Assembly (NCBI GenBank): GCA_963696645.1
Contig: CAVOKY010000005.1
Location: 1,860,001 to 1,924,000 of the forward strand
Source: JAMXLO01 sp963696645
GTDB taxonomy: Bacteria > Pseudomonadota > Alphaproteobacteria > Acetobacterales > Acetobacteraceae
DNA: 64,000 nt
Direction of reading: 5' to 3'
Made by a program: the position numbers and the translations under genes. This document shows, piece after piece, positions 46,699 to 56,762 of this stretch. Position 1 is the first letter of the stretch. Every line of letters starts with the position of its first letter. The notes beneath the pieces are model-generated. The model made no database searches, had not been told where the DNA came from, and worked only from the letters and a program-made list of their open reading frames with translations.

Positions 46699-48660
46699 TC
46701 AGCAATTCCTCACGGGCGGACGCATCGGGCCATAGCTGGGCGGGTAGTGCGGCGGAACAGGTGGCGGCGCACTGCATCCGCCATTGATATGCGCGAGACG
46801 CGCGATCGCTGGCTCGTTGCCAAGCGCTGCGGCCTTCTCGAACCACTCCCGCGCCTGCGTCTTGTCGGCCGGTACACCAAGACCATCGGCGTACAGCAAG
46901 CCGATGTTGAACAAGGCCGTTGCATTGCCCTTGTCGGCGGCCTGGCGGAACAGCCGCATCGCCTCGGCATAATCGACCGGAACGACCAGTCCGCGGCGGT
47001 AGAACATGCCGAGGTTGTTGAGGCCCGCGGCGTTGCCGGCATCGGCTGCCTGACGGAACCAGCGCAGTGCCTCGGCATCGTCCTTGGGCACGCCGTTGCC
47101 ATGCTCGAACAGGAAGCCCAGCCTGACCTGCGCAAGTACGAATCCTTGATCGGCTGCCCGCCTGTACCATTGCACCGCCTGCGGAACGTCCTTCTCGACG
47201 CCATTGCCGAACTGATAGAAATTGCCCAGCGCCCATTGACCCAACGCGTTGCCGTGATCGGCGGCGCGACGGATCCACATGGTCCGCTGTTGCAGGTCAC
47301 GCGCGACACCGAGGCCGCGTGCATAGAACCTTCCCATGGCGGCCTCGGCCGGCGGATAGCTCTGTTCGGCCGCGCGCTGATACCAATTCAACGCATCCTC
47401 GTAACTACGTGGCCCGCCGCGACCACGCTCGAGCATCGACCCCATGAGGAACTGAGCCTGCGCCACGCCCTGCACGGCGGCGCGCTGGAACCACTGCCGC
47501 GCCGCCGCGTCGTTGCGCGTCATGCCCTCACCCTTGGCATAGGCGAGTCCGAGATCGATCTGCGCGTCAGCCTTTCCCTGTTCGGCCTGACTTTGCATCG
47601 TGGTCAGCCTGTCCGCGGTGTCGGCATGTTCGGCAAGAGCGGGATTTGCCACAGCCACGGCGACATTCGCGGGTGCGGCGGAGCCCGCGGTCGGGGCGGC
47701 ACTGGCGGGTGCAGCGACGCTCGCCTTTGCGGTCGGGATTGCCGGTGGCGTTGCGGTCGTCGTCGTCGTGCGCGTGCCGCCGGACTGGTCGATGGACAGT
47801 GCCGGCGCCGCATCGATCGCTGCTGTGACAACGGGGTCGGGCGCAGTTTCGCTCGGCGTGAAGTAGAACTCGCCATCGATCGGCGAGCTGGACACCCAAG
47901 GCTCCTGCGCACCGCTGGTGTCGTGCTTCACCGTCAGGCCGACGCGATTGAACAGATGGAAGATATCCAGGCCCGGCTGGCGCATCGCCGCAGCAAGCGC
48001 GGTGGCATACGGCCCATCGGCGCCGTTGCCGTCCACGGCCACGTTCCCGGGCTGCGTGGCGAACGATATCATGGTGCCTTCCGGCGCGCGCATCTGCGCC
48101 AGGCCACTCTGCACAGCGCGCGTGCCGAGGGTGGCGAACGGATTGTTGCGGCAGGCGTCCAGCATCACGAGGTTGAGCCGCGTCCCTGCGCCATCCATCT
48201 GCTTCAGCACGAGGTCAGCATTGACCATCTGGAATTCCAGGTCCTGCGGCCGCGTTGGGTTGGCATCGGTCGGCACCAGCCAGTTGCTGCCGTCCACCTG
48301 CATGCCGTGGCCGGCGTAGTAGAACAGCGCCACATCCGCGCCCTGGATGGCTCGGCCGAAGCCCTCGACCAGATGGTCGAAATGCACCTTGTCGACATTG
48401 TCCTGCGCGGCGTTGCCGATCAGCGTGAAACCGAGTTGACGCAGGGTGGCCGCGATCAATGTGGCATCATTGCCTGGGTTGGCCAGACGAGGCACGTGGT
48501 CGTAGTTGAAATTACCGATGACCAGAGCGACGCGCCGCTCGCTGCCCGTGGTTTGTGCGACCGCCGGCAGGACAAACAGAGCGATGAGGGCGCAGAACAG
48601 GATACCGACAACGGATCGCCGCGTACCGCGACCGCGCTCGTCAGCGCCGCCGAATCTCAT
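46699..48660 (-). CDS. Exported caspase-family protease with Sel1-like repeats
   Basis: 653 residues. N-terminal hydrophobic segment (VVGILFCALIALFVLPAVAQ) acts as signal or anchor. A caspase p20 domain (about 42-265) has the catalytic His in ALFYYAGHGMQ (H118) and Cys in VMLDACRNNPF (C170), both intact. A Thr/Ala/Pro-rich linker (about 270-340) leads to a run of about seven Sel1-like repeats, each near 36 residues (for example AQIDLGLAYAKGEGM, AQFLMGSMLERGRGG, GQWALGNFYQFGNGV, AQVRLGFLFEHGNGV). It ends in a Pro/Tyr-rich tail. Bacterial orthocaspases of this layout cleave after basic residues, and the Sel1 repeats probably bind partners. The targets are unknown. Confidence 0.92.
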   Translation of the reverse strand: MRFGGADERGRGTRRSVVGILFCALIALFVLPAVAQTTGSERRVALVIGNFNYDHVPRLANPGNDATLIAATLRQLGFTLIGNAAQDNVDKVHFDHLVEGFGRAIQGADVALFYYAGHGMQVDGSNWLVPTDANPTRPQDLEFQMVNADLVLKQMDGAGTRLNLVMLDACRNNPFATLGTRAVQSGLAQMRAPEGTMISFATQPGNVAVDGNGADGPYATALAAAMRQPGLDIFHLFNRVGLTVKHDTSGAQEPWVSSSPIDGEFYFTPSETAPDPVVTAAIDAAPALSIDQSGGTRTTTTTATPPAIPTAKASVAAPASAAPTAGSAAPANVAVAVANPALAEHADTADRLTTMQSQAEQGKADAQIDLGLAYAKGEGMTRNDAAARQWFQRAAVQGVAQAQFLMGSMLERGRGGPRSYEDALNWYQRAAEQSYPPAEAAMGRFYARGLGVARDLQQRTMWIRRAADHGNALGQWALGNFYQFGNGVEKDVPQAVQWYRRAADQGFVLAQVRLGFLFEHGNGVPKDDAEALRWFRQAADAGNAAGLNNLGMFYRRGLVVPVDYAEAMRLFRQAADKGNATALFNIGLLYADGLGVPADKTQAREWFEKAAALGNEPAIARLAHINGGCSAPPPVPPHYPPSYGPMRPPVRNC

Positions 48661-48796
48661 CTATCGTCACCACCCCGTTACGCGGCTGCGATGATCGGCG
48701 CGAGGCAAATGCGCTTCGGCGATCAGCGGCGGCGCGTCATCATGCAGCATGCAGTTGCCAGTATTCTACCCGCATGCGAAGCGATTTGCAGCCGAT

Positions 48797-50596
48797 TCAG
48801 CTCAGCCTCACTTTAACGTAACTGCCTGGAGCGTCCTCCAGCACCTTCAGCTTGCCGTCGCCGGGGACGCGTGCCGGGACCTGCTCCTTCGCCTGGGCGG
48901 TCACCCAGCGATGCCAGTCGGGCCACCAGGATCCGGCGATCTCGGTGGCGCCCTTGAACCATTCCTCCGGATCGGGCGGCAGGTCCGGATTGATCCAGTG
49001 GCTGTACTTGCCACCATCCGGCGGATTGACCACGCCGGCGATGTGGCCCGACGCCGCCAGCACGAACCGCTTCGGACCGCTCAGCAACTGCGTGCCGCGG
49101 TAGGTGGATTTCCACGGTGCGATGTGGTCCTCGCGCGTCGACAGGAAATACGCCGGCGTCTTGATCTTGCGCAGATCGATGGGGACACCCGCCAGGGTGA
49201 TGCCGTTCGGCACCGCCAGCAGATTCTCCTGGTACATCTTGCGCAGATAGAAGCTGTGCATCTTCGCCGGCATGCGAGTCGAATCAGCGTTCCAGTACAG
49301 CAGGTCGAACGGGAAGGGGTCGTTGCCGAGCAGGTAGTTGTTCACCACGAACGACCAGATCAGGTCGTTGGCGCGCAGCATGTTGAACGTGGTTGCCATC
49401 TCGGAGCCTTCGAGATAGCCGCGCTTGTTCATCTTTTCCTCGAGCGCCTTCAACTGCTCTTCGTCGATGAACACGCCGAGTTCGCCGGCTTCCTGGAAGT
49501 CCATCATGGTGACGAAGAATGTTGCCGACTTGATGCGGTCATCCTTCTTCGCTGCCATGTAGGCGAGCGTGCTGGCCAGCAGCGTGCCGCCGAGACAATA
49601 GCCGATGGCGTTGATTTCGCGCTCACCGGTGGCTTTCTCGATCGCATCCAGCGACGCGAGATAGCCTTCCTTCATGTAATCCTCGAAGCCCTTCTCTGCG
49701 AGTTTCGCGTCCGGGTTCACCCAGGAGATGACGAACACGGTGTGGCCCTGCGATACCGCCCAACGCACGAGGCTGTTCCGCGGCCGCAGATCGAGGATGT
49801 AGAACTTGTTGATCCAGGGCGGGCCGATCAGCAGCGGCCGCTTCAACACCTTCTCGGTCGTCGGATTGTACTGGATAAGCTGGATCAGGCTGTTCTGGTA
49901 TACCACCTTGCCGGGCGTGACGCCGATGTTTTCGCCCAATTTGAAGGCGTCCATATCGGTCATCTTGATGTGCAGCTTGCCCTTGCCCTGCTCCAGATCG
50001 CTCAGCAGGTTGTTCAGGCCCTTCAGCAGGTTCTCGCCACCGGTTTCGGCGGTCTTGCGCAGCACCTCGGGGTTGGTCAGCAGGAAATTCGACGGGCTCA
50101 TCGCATCGACGAACTGCCGCGAATAGAAATCCACTTTCTGCGCGGTCTTGGCATCCAGCCCATCGGCCTGCTTCACCACGTCCTGCACGTAGCGCGCCGA
50201 CAGGAGGTAGGACTGCTTGATGAAGTCGAAGACCTCGTTCTCCTTCCACGCGTCGTCCTTGAAGCGGCGGTCGGTTGAGGGCGCGTCGATGACCGGTTCG
50301 GACGCCATGCCCATGATGCGCCGCGCGGTGTTCTGCCAGAGCGAGAGATAGTCCTGCCAGAAGCCGAGTTGCGCGGCCATCAGGCCGGCCGGGTTGGCCA
50401 TCAGCCTGGCGGTCATCTCCATGAAGGCGCTGCCGATGTTCAGCGGGTCAGGCGCATGCTCCTCGTTGGCCTGGCGTTTCAGCCATTCGCCGACGATGCG
50501 CTGGGAGCGCTCCGCGATGTCGGCCATCGAGCGACCGATCTCCGCCGGGTCGGGCAGCTTGAACCCGGTGGTTTCGGTCTTGTCAATCTCGGCCAT
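48797..50596 (-). CDS. phaC: Class I poly(3-hydroxyalkanoate) synthase
   Basis: 599 residues from ATG 50596, chosen because GGAAAGGA lies upstream; an in-frame ATG at 50623 has none. It polymerises 3-hydroxyacyl-CoA into storage granules. PhaC signatures: FWQDYLSLWQNTARRIMG, FDFIKQSYLLSARYVQDVV, LIGPPWINKFYILDLRPRNS, the lipase-like box with the catalytic Cys in INAIGYCLGGTLLAST (near residue 333), FISWVNPD, NDLIWSFVVNNYLLGNDPFP, the catalytic Asp region LSTREDHIAPWKST, and His in VLAASGHIAGVVNPP. No phaA, phaB or phasin is adjacent. Divergent from the OmpA-like lipoprotein gene. Confidence 0.96.
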   Translation of the reverse strand: MAEIDKTETTGFKLPDPAEIGRSMADIAERSQRIVGEWLKRQANEEHAPDPLNIGSAFMEMTARLMANPAGLMAAQLGFWQDYLSLWQNTARRIMGMASEPVIDAPSTDRRFKDDAWKENEVFDFIKQSYLLSARYVQDVVKQADGLDAKTAQKVDFYSRQFVDAMSPSNFLLTNPEVLRKTAETGGENLLKGLNNLLSDLEQGKGKLHIKMTDMDAFKLGENIGVTPGKVVYQNSLIQLIQYNPTTEKVLKRPLLIGPPWINKFYILDLRPRNSLVRWAVSQGHTVFVISWVNPDAKLAEKGFEDYMKEGYLASLDAIEKATGEREINAIGYCLGGTLLASTLAYMAAKKDDRIKSATFFVTMMDFQEAGELGVFIDEEQLKALEEKMNKRGYLEGSEMATTFNMLRANDLIWSFVVNNYLLGNDPFPFDLLYWNADSTRMPAKMHSFYLRKMYQENLLAVPNGITLAGVPIDLRKIKTPAYFLSTREDHIAPWKSTYRGTQLLSGPKRFVLAASGHIAGVVNPPDGGKYSHWINPDLPPDPEEWFKGATEIAGSWWPDWHRWVTAQAKEQVPARVPGDGKLKVLEDAPGSYVKVRLS

Positions 50597-50747
50597 ACAC
50601 GTCCTTTCCGTCGGCTCCACCACAAGCTACATCAGGGCGACGGCTGGAGCGGATTCGACGATGCTGAGCAGCGCAAGTGGGGGGCAACCTAGGGGGGCGC
50701 GTGATCGGGTTCAAGCTGATCCGCGCGCGGATTCCGGCACGTCTGGC

Positions 50748-51992
50748 TTGCGTTTTCGCCTCGCGCCGGCCGCCATGGCGATGCTTGCCGTGCTGCTGTC
50801 GGGCTGTTCCTCGTTCCCGTCGTCAATGAATCCGGTGAGTTGGTGGCACAGCCTGCAGGGCGGCGCGATAGCCGAGCAGCGACCGCCGCCGCCCGGAGCG
50901 AACGAGCCCTATCCGAACCTGGCGACGGTGCCCGCGAAGCCCGCGCAGCCCGATCGCGCCGCATTGGAGAATCTCTCGAATGCGCTGATCGCCGACCGTA
51001 CCAATGCGCAGCACCTGGCAGCGGAGGCGCCGCTGGCGGACCCGTCGTCGCCCAGCGCGTCTCCGGAATTGTTCGGCAAGGGGACGTTACCGCCGGTGCC
51101 ACCACCTCAGCCACCTGGAACCACGACGGCGAAAGCGTCGATGCCGGCGGCGGAGGCCCCGCCCGTCGCGGCAACGCCCGGTCCGACGCCGTCCGGCCAG
51201 GTGCCTTCCGGGCAGGCGCCGGCCAGCCAGGCTTCGGCCAGCTCCGGCCCGGTGCCGGCGCCAGCCAAGGCCCCGGTCGGCGCGGTGCAGAGCGTTCCGC
51301 TGGCGCCACCGGGCGCGGCGTCCGAACCCGTTGCCGCGTCCGGCCCGACGCCACAAATTCAGGCCGCGCCGCCACCGCCGCCGAATCTGCCGGGTGTCGG
51401 CTCTGCATCGCCGCCAGTTGCTGCCGCCATGCCGGCCCCGGCCAAGCCAGCGCCTGCGCCAGCGCCAGCGGCGGTCGCCGCCGCGACACCGGCACCGGCT
51501 GCTCCGCCACCGCCACCTGCGGCCAGCGCCCCGGCGGCCGCCCCGACGTCGGTGGCCTCCGCGGCGCCGGCGCCCGCGGTCGTCCCGACGCCGCCCGTCG
51601 CAGCCCCGCCAGCCACCGGCGCGGCGGCGCCACCCGCGCCGAAGCAGACGGCCGCGTTGACGCCGGCCGCCACTCCAGCCCCCGCGCCGGCGTCGAATCC
51701 AGCCAATAGCATCAGCATCACCTTTCTGACGGGATCGGCGGTGCTGCCGCAGTCAGCCGCCGATACGCTGAAGCAGTTCGCCGCGCGGCGTGGCACCGGC
51801 ATCATCGCCGTTACCGGCTTTGGCGAAGCAGCCTCCAGCGACCCGAGCGCCCAATCGGCGGCTCTCACGCTTGGCCTGTCACGTGCCCAGGCGATGGCGG
51901 CGGCGCTGACCTCTGCCGGCGTGCCGGCTTCAGCGGTGCAGGTGGATGCCGAAGCGATTGGTCGCGGCGGCATGGCGCGTCTGGTACAGTAA
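50748..51992 (+). CDS. Lipoprotein with long Ala/Pro-rich linker and OmpA-like C-terminus
   Basis: About 414 residues. The lipoprotein signal LRFRLAPAAMAMLAVLLSGC points to TTG 50748 as start (ATG 50775 gives a very short signal). A disordered Pro/Ala/Ser linker of about 270 residues follows, then an OmpA-like domain, SISITFLTGSAVLPQSAADT and SRAQAMAAALTSAGVPASAV. Such proteins tie the outer membrane to peptidoglycan. The domain is shorter and more diverged than those of the ompA pair at 2-4.5 kb. 24 bases separate it from the aminotransferase gene. Confidence 0.75.
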   Translation: MRFRLAPAAMAMLAVLLSGCSSFPSSMNPVSWWHSLQGGAIAEQRPPPPGANEPYPNLATVPAKPAQPDRAALENLSNALIADRTNAQHLAAEAPLADPSSPSASPELFGKGTLPPVPPPQPPGTTTAKASMPAAEAPPVAATPGPTPSGQVPSGQAPASQASASSGPVPAPAKAPVGAVQSVPLAPPGAASEPVAASGPTPQIQAAPPPPPNLPGVGSASPPVAAAMPAPAKPAPAPAPAAVAAATPAPAAPPPPPAASAPAAAPTSVASAAPAPAVVPTPPVAAPPATGAAAPPAPKQTAALTPAATPAPAPASNPANSISITFLTGSAVLPQSAADTLKQFAARRGTGIIAVTGFGEAASSDPSAQSAALTLGLSRAQAMAAALTSAGVPASAVQVDAEAIGRGGMARLVQ

Positions 51993-52016
51993 CATCTTCA
52001 ATCCGCGAGATCTGTC

Positions 52017-53243
<1,227 letters not shown>

Positions 53244-53244
53244 G

Positions 53245-53727
53245 TTAAGTCGAACCGCCTGGGGAAGTGTCCGCGAGATGTTGCTCCAGGGCGGCCCGCT
53301 TGTCACTGAACAGCTGGTCCAGCGTAAACGGGCAATCGGCTGGCGAGGCTCGTGGCGGCCCGGCTTCATAATCGATCGTCTCGAGTTGTTCGAGGGCGTC
53401 ACGATAGTGCCGCGCGAGATCGATCCTTTGCCGCATGGATGGCGCGAACCTGCGTGATGCATCGTTTTGGAAGGCAACAAATTCTCCGCGCCAGTGTCCC
53501 ACCGACGGGCTGTTGGGCCAGCCGTGGACCTTGAGCAGATGGACCAGCATCTGATGAAGATAACTCTGGACCGCATGGAGTTCGGACAGTCCCACGTCCT
53601 CGATCTCCTCGATGACATGCTCCCAGTCCACCTCGTTCACCCGCTCGCCACGGGCGACGCGGCGCAGCAGGCCGGCCTGATGTTCCGACCAGGCGAGGGC
53701 GTCGTGGTCGTAGAGATCGTCTGGCAT
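53245..53727 (-). CDS. DUF29-family protein
   Basis: 160 residues from the internal ATG 53727 (MPDDLYDHDALAWSEHQAGL, the usual DUF29 start). It also has VDWEHVIEEIEDVGLSELHA, SYLHQMLVHLLKVHGWPNSP, and RQRIDLARHYRDALEQLETI. A helical protein of unknown function, common in cyanobacteria and alphaproteobacteria, often in multiple copies near mobile or repeat regions. It is on the opposite strand and its stop lies one base from that of the aminotransferase gene. Confidence 0.85.
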   Translation of the reverse strand: MPDDLYDHDALAWSEHQAGLLRRVARGERVNEVDWEHVIEEIEDVGLSELHAVQSYLHQMLVHLLKVHGWPNSPSVGHWRGEFVAFQNDASRRFAPSMRQRIDLARHYRDALEQLETIDYEAGPPRASPADCPFTLDQLFSDKRAALEQHLADTSPGGST

Positions 53728-54387
53728 GGCGGGAGAGTAGCTTGAGCCGGGCGGCTGCGCCACTCGCGTGGCGTGCGACGCGGGGCGATCGGGTGAAGCA
53801 CAGGGGCCTTCCGTTCGGCCTTCAGGAAGGTTCCACGCCGAAAGCCATCAAGAACCAATAGAGCGCCACTGAGAAACAACGGACGGCGCTTCGCGCGCAA
53901 CGCGTCCATTACTGCGTGCTGCGCGGCTCCCCATAGGCACCGGGATAAGCAGTGGTGATGCCAATCCGTTCCCCTCCTCTTGTGGGAGGGGGCAGGGGAG
54001 GGGTTCCCACACCGTCATCTGTCGGCGTTCAACCCCTCCCCCTACCCCCTCCCGCAAGGGGAGGGGAAAATCATCTGCGCGCGCCACTTATCCCAGCGCA
54101 AATGGGGCGGCTCCCCCTGGAGCGCGGACGGCTTCGCGATTGACCATCCATGCGATTGCGCCAGGCACGCGGGGTATAGCAGCACAGGGATTATCGCTGG
54201 TTTCGGGATCGATGGCGCCCCCTCTTGCATCGGACCGTGCGGCCTTACACGAAAGGCGCATTGAGCAGCACTGCTCGGCCGCTGCTATGTTCGGTTCGGT
54301 CTGCTATGCAGCCGGTACCGTCAGTCGAGAGGACGCCGTCACAATGGCCATAAGCCGACTACTACTGCAACACCTGGGTCCACGCTG
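53728..54387. other. Intergenic region, 660 bases, repeats but no gene
   Basis: It contains the inverted pair of repeat family 3 (53971-54066) and no credible gene. A leftward frame at 53637-53909 is low-quality sequence ahead of the DUF29 start. The last 100 bases should hold the homoserine dehydrogenase promoter. Confidence 0.5.
53971..54066. repeat. Dispersed repeat family 3, inverted pair
   Basis: CCCCTCCTCTTGTGGGAGGG.. (53971-54005) and its near reverse complement AACCCCTCCCCCTACCCCCT.. (54031-54066), spaced by 25 bases. Each arm is itself partly self-complementary. The same unit is at 46473-46511. Confidence 0.8.
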
Positions 54388-55681
54388 ATGACCCATCCCC
54401 TCTCCGTCGCGGTTGCCGGCCTGGGCACGGTCGGCGGCGGCGTGCTGAAGCTGCTGCGCGACAATGCCGACATCATCACCGCGCGCGCCGGCCGGCCGAT
54501 CGCGGTCACCGCGGTGTCCGCGCGCGACCGAACGCGCGACCGCGGCGTGTCGCTGTCGGGGCTGCGCTGGTACGAGGACCCGGTGGCGCTGGCGGCCGAT
54601 CCGGCGGTCGATGTGGTGGTGGAGCTGATCGGCGGCTCGGACGGGCCGGCGCGCGCGCTGGTGCAGGCGGCGATCGCTGCCGGCAAGCCGGTGGTGACCG
54701 CGAACAAGGCGATGCTGGCGGTGCATGGCGCGGCACTCGCCGCCGCGGCCGAGGAGCGCGGCGTGCCGCTGGCGTTCGAGGCGGCGGTGGCGGGCGGCAT
54801 CCCGGTGATCAAGGCGTTGCGCGAAGGCCTCGCCGCCAACCGCATCCAGCGCATCTGCCGGCATCCTGAACGGCACCTGCAACTACATCCTGACGCAGAT
54901 GCGCGAACGCGGGCGCGAGTTCGCCGAGGTGCTGGCGGATGCGCAGAAGCTCGGCTACGCCGAGGCCGATCCGTCGTTCGACATCGACGGCATCGACGCG
55001 GCGCACAAGCTGGCGATCCTGGCGGCGCTGGCGTTCGGCCGGCCGGTGGCGTTCGACGCGGTGCATGTCGAGGGCATTCGCGGCGTGTCGGCACTCGACA
55101 TCGCGTTCGCCACGGAGCTCGGCTACCGCATCAAGCTGCTTGGCATCGCGCGCCACACCGAGGGTGGCATCGAGGCGCGCGTGCATCCCTGCATGGTGCC
55201 GCAATCTGCGCCGATCGCGCGGGTGGATGGCGTGTTCAACGCAGTGGTGGCGGAGGGCGACTTCGTCGGCCGCGTCATGCTGGAAGGCCGTGGGGCAGGG
55301 GCGGGGCCAACCGCATCGGCTGTGGTCGCCGATCTGATCGACATCGCACGCAATCGCCATACGCCGGTGTGGGGCGCGGCGTCAGCCGAGTTGTCGAATG
55401 CGCCATCGGTGCCGATGAGCGCACATGTCGGTGCGTATTATCTGCGGCTGATGGTGGTGGATCGGCCTGGTGTGATCGCCGATGTAACCGCGGTGTTGCG
55501 TGATCTGGGCGTGTCGCTGGAGTCGATGTTGCAGCGCGGGCGTTCGCCGGGCGAGGCGGTGCCGGTGGTGCTGGTGACGCACGAGACGCAGGAAAGCGCG
55601 ATGCGCGACGCGATGGAGCGCATTGCCGCGCTGGACGCCGTGCTGGAGGCGCCGACGATCATCCGGATCGAATCGGAATAG
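54388..55681 (+). pseudogene. hom: Homoserine dehydrogenase (one frameshift, probably sequence error)
   Basis: About 430 residues when rebuilt, the usual length of the ACT-containing enzyme. Reduces aspartate semialdehyde to homoserine for methionine, threonine and isoleucine. NAD(P) fold VAVAGLGTVGGGVLKLLRDN, VVVELIGGSDGPARALV, TANKAMLAVHG, VPLAFEAAVAGGIPVIKALR; after a surplus base near 54855 (CGCATC-T-GCCGGC) the frame resumes with AGILNGTCNYILTQM, DPSFDIDGIDAAHKLAILAA and the catalytic region. A C-terminal ACT domain (LRLMVVDRPGVIADVTAVLR) gives feedback control. All motifs are present, and the gene is normally essential without supplements. Confidence 0.9.
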
Positions 55682-55840
55682 GTCGCGGCCGCGCTTATTT
55701 GCCAATGGGATCGCTGCGATGTCGCGGGGTCGCGATGCGTTGAACCATCACGACAAAGTCACGCGAATAACGGGAGCGTGCTTACCGATCGGCAATATTC
55801 CTCGCTAGTTCAGACGAGCCAATTACGCAGAGGTATTGCC

Positions 55841-56038
55841 ATGCGCTTATCGTTGATGCTTCCCGTGGCCTTGTTGGGGCTGTCTGGATGTGTGGTGGAC
55901 ACGCCGACGCCGGCGCCAGTCTCCACCACCTATGTTGCGCCAGCGCCGACGGCGACATATGTGGCCCCGGCACCCAGCGCGACGTATGTGACGCCGGTGG
56001 CGCCGCCCAGCACCACAACCGTGATCCGCTCGCCGTAA
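55841..56038 (+). CDS. Small predicted lipoprotein with YVAPAP repeats
   Basis: 65 residues from ATG 55841 with AGAGG upstream. Signal MRLSLMLPVALLGLSGC with lipobox LSGC, then Pro/Thr-rich repeats TTYVAPAPTATYVAPAPSAT and a short tail. No known family; short repeat-bearing lipoproteins like this are common in alphaproteobacterial envelopes. Confidence 0.7.
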   Translation: MRLSLMLPVALLGLSGCVVDTPTPAPVSTTYVAPAPTATYVAPAPSATYVTPVAPPSTTTVIRSP

Positions 56039-56081
56039 TACCAGGCGGGGTATTATGGTCCCGTCGGATCTTGCGTTTGAC

Positions 56082-56159
56082 CGTCATCGCCGGCTTGTCC
56101 CGGCCATCATCACCGGCAGTGCGCCGCTACCGATGGCCGGGACAGGCCCGGCCATGACG
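56082..56159. repeat. Dispersed repeat family 2, second copy
   Basis: CGTCATCGCCGGCTTGTCCC.. and ..GGCCCGGCCATGACG with an internal ATGGCCGGGACAG arm. Same layout as 15314-15394; again between convergent genes. Confidence 0.85.
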
Positions 56160-56204
56160 TATGAAGATACGCATGGTACGGCTTCGCAGGGTGCCTAATA
56201 CCGC

Positions 56205-56762
56205 CTACAACTCGATCACACCGCCGCGCAGGCCGTTGGCGACCGCCGCGGCGCGACTGGTCGCATCCAGCTTCGCGAACAGCGCCTCGAGATGGAACTT
56301 GACGGTGTGCACCGAGATGCCGAGTTGCCTCGCCACTGACTTGTTGCTCATGCCCTGACCGACCAGGGTCAGGATTTCCGTCTCCCGCGGCGTCAGCAGC
56401 GACGGCGCGGCTTCGTCTCCGTCGGCGCGAAATCCATCCAGCGGCAAATCCCCCGGCGCGCGCACCAGCAGGCCGGCGGCGATCGCCCGTAGCGCGGCGT
56501 CGAGCTGCGCCGTGGTGACCTCGCGGGGCAGAATGCCGGCGGGCTGCTCGCCGCGCATCGGCTGGTCGGTCAGGACCAGGACGGGTGCTTCCGCCTCCAC
56601 CGGCGGCGTCGCATCGCGCGCAAGGTCGCAGAGCATCGCGTCGGGCGTGTCGGCGACAACGAGGTGACCGGCGGCTTCCACCATGGCGGCAAGCCCCCGC
56701 CTGCGCACCGGATCGCTGGTGTGCAGCATGACACGCAGTGCGGGGGCTGGCGGTTGGTTCAT
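56205..56762 (-). CDS. LuxR-type regulator with reduced receiver domain
   Basis: 185 residues. C-terminal LuxR helix-turn-helix: LLTPRETEILTLVGQGMSNK, SVARQLGISVHTVKFHLEAL. The N-terminal half resembles a response-regulator receiver (RVMLHTSDPVRRRGLAAMVE), but the acidic pocket is HTSD instead of the usual Asp pair and the domain is short. An acceptor-like D46 remains in DAMLCDLARD, so classical phosphorylation is doubtful. Its ATG overlaps the stop of the pseudo-protease gene by one base, so the two are made together. No histidine kinase is adjacent. Confidence 0.88.
   Translation of the reverse strand: MNQPPAPALRVMLHTSDPVRRRGLAAMVEAAGHLVVADTPDAMLCDLARDATPPVEAEAPVLVLTDQPMRGEQPAGILPREVTTAQLDAALRAIAAGLLVRAPGDLPLDGFRADGDEAAPSLLTPRETEILTLVGQGMSNKSVARQLGISVHTVKFHLEALFAKLDATSRAAAVANGLRGGVIEL

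Noticed and set aside
46523..46735. Small rightward frame after the second amidase
   Set aside because: Starts within repeat-flanked DNA, lacks a ribosome site and overlaps the caspase gene end; no protein-like features.
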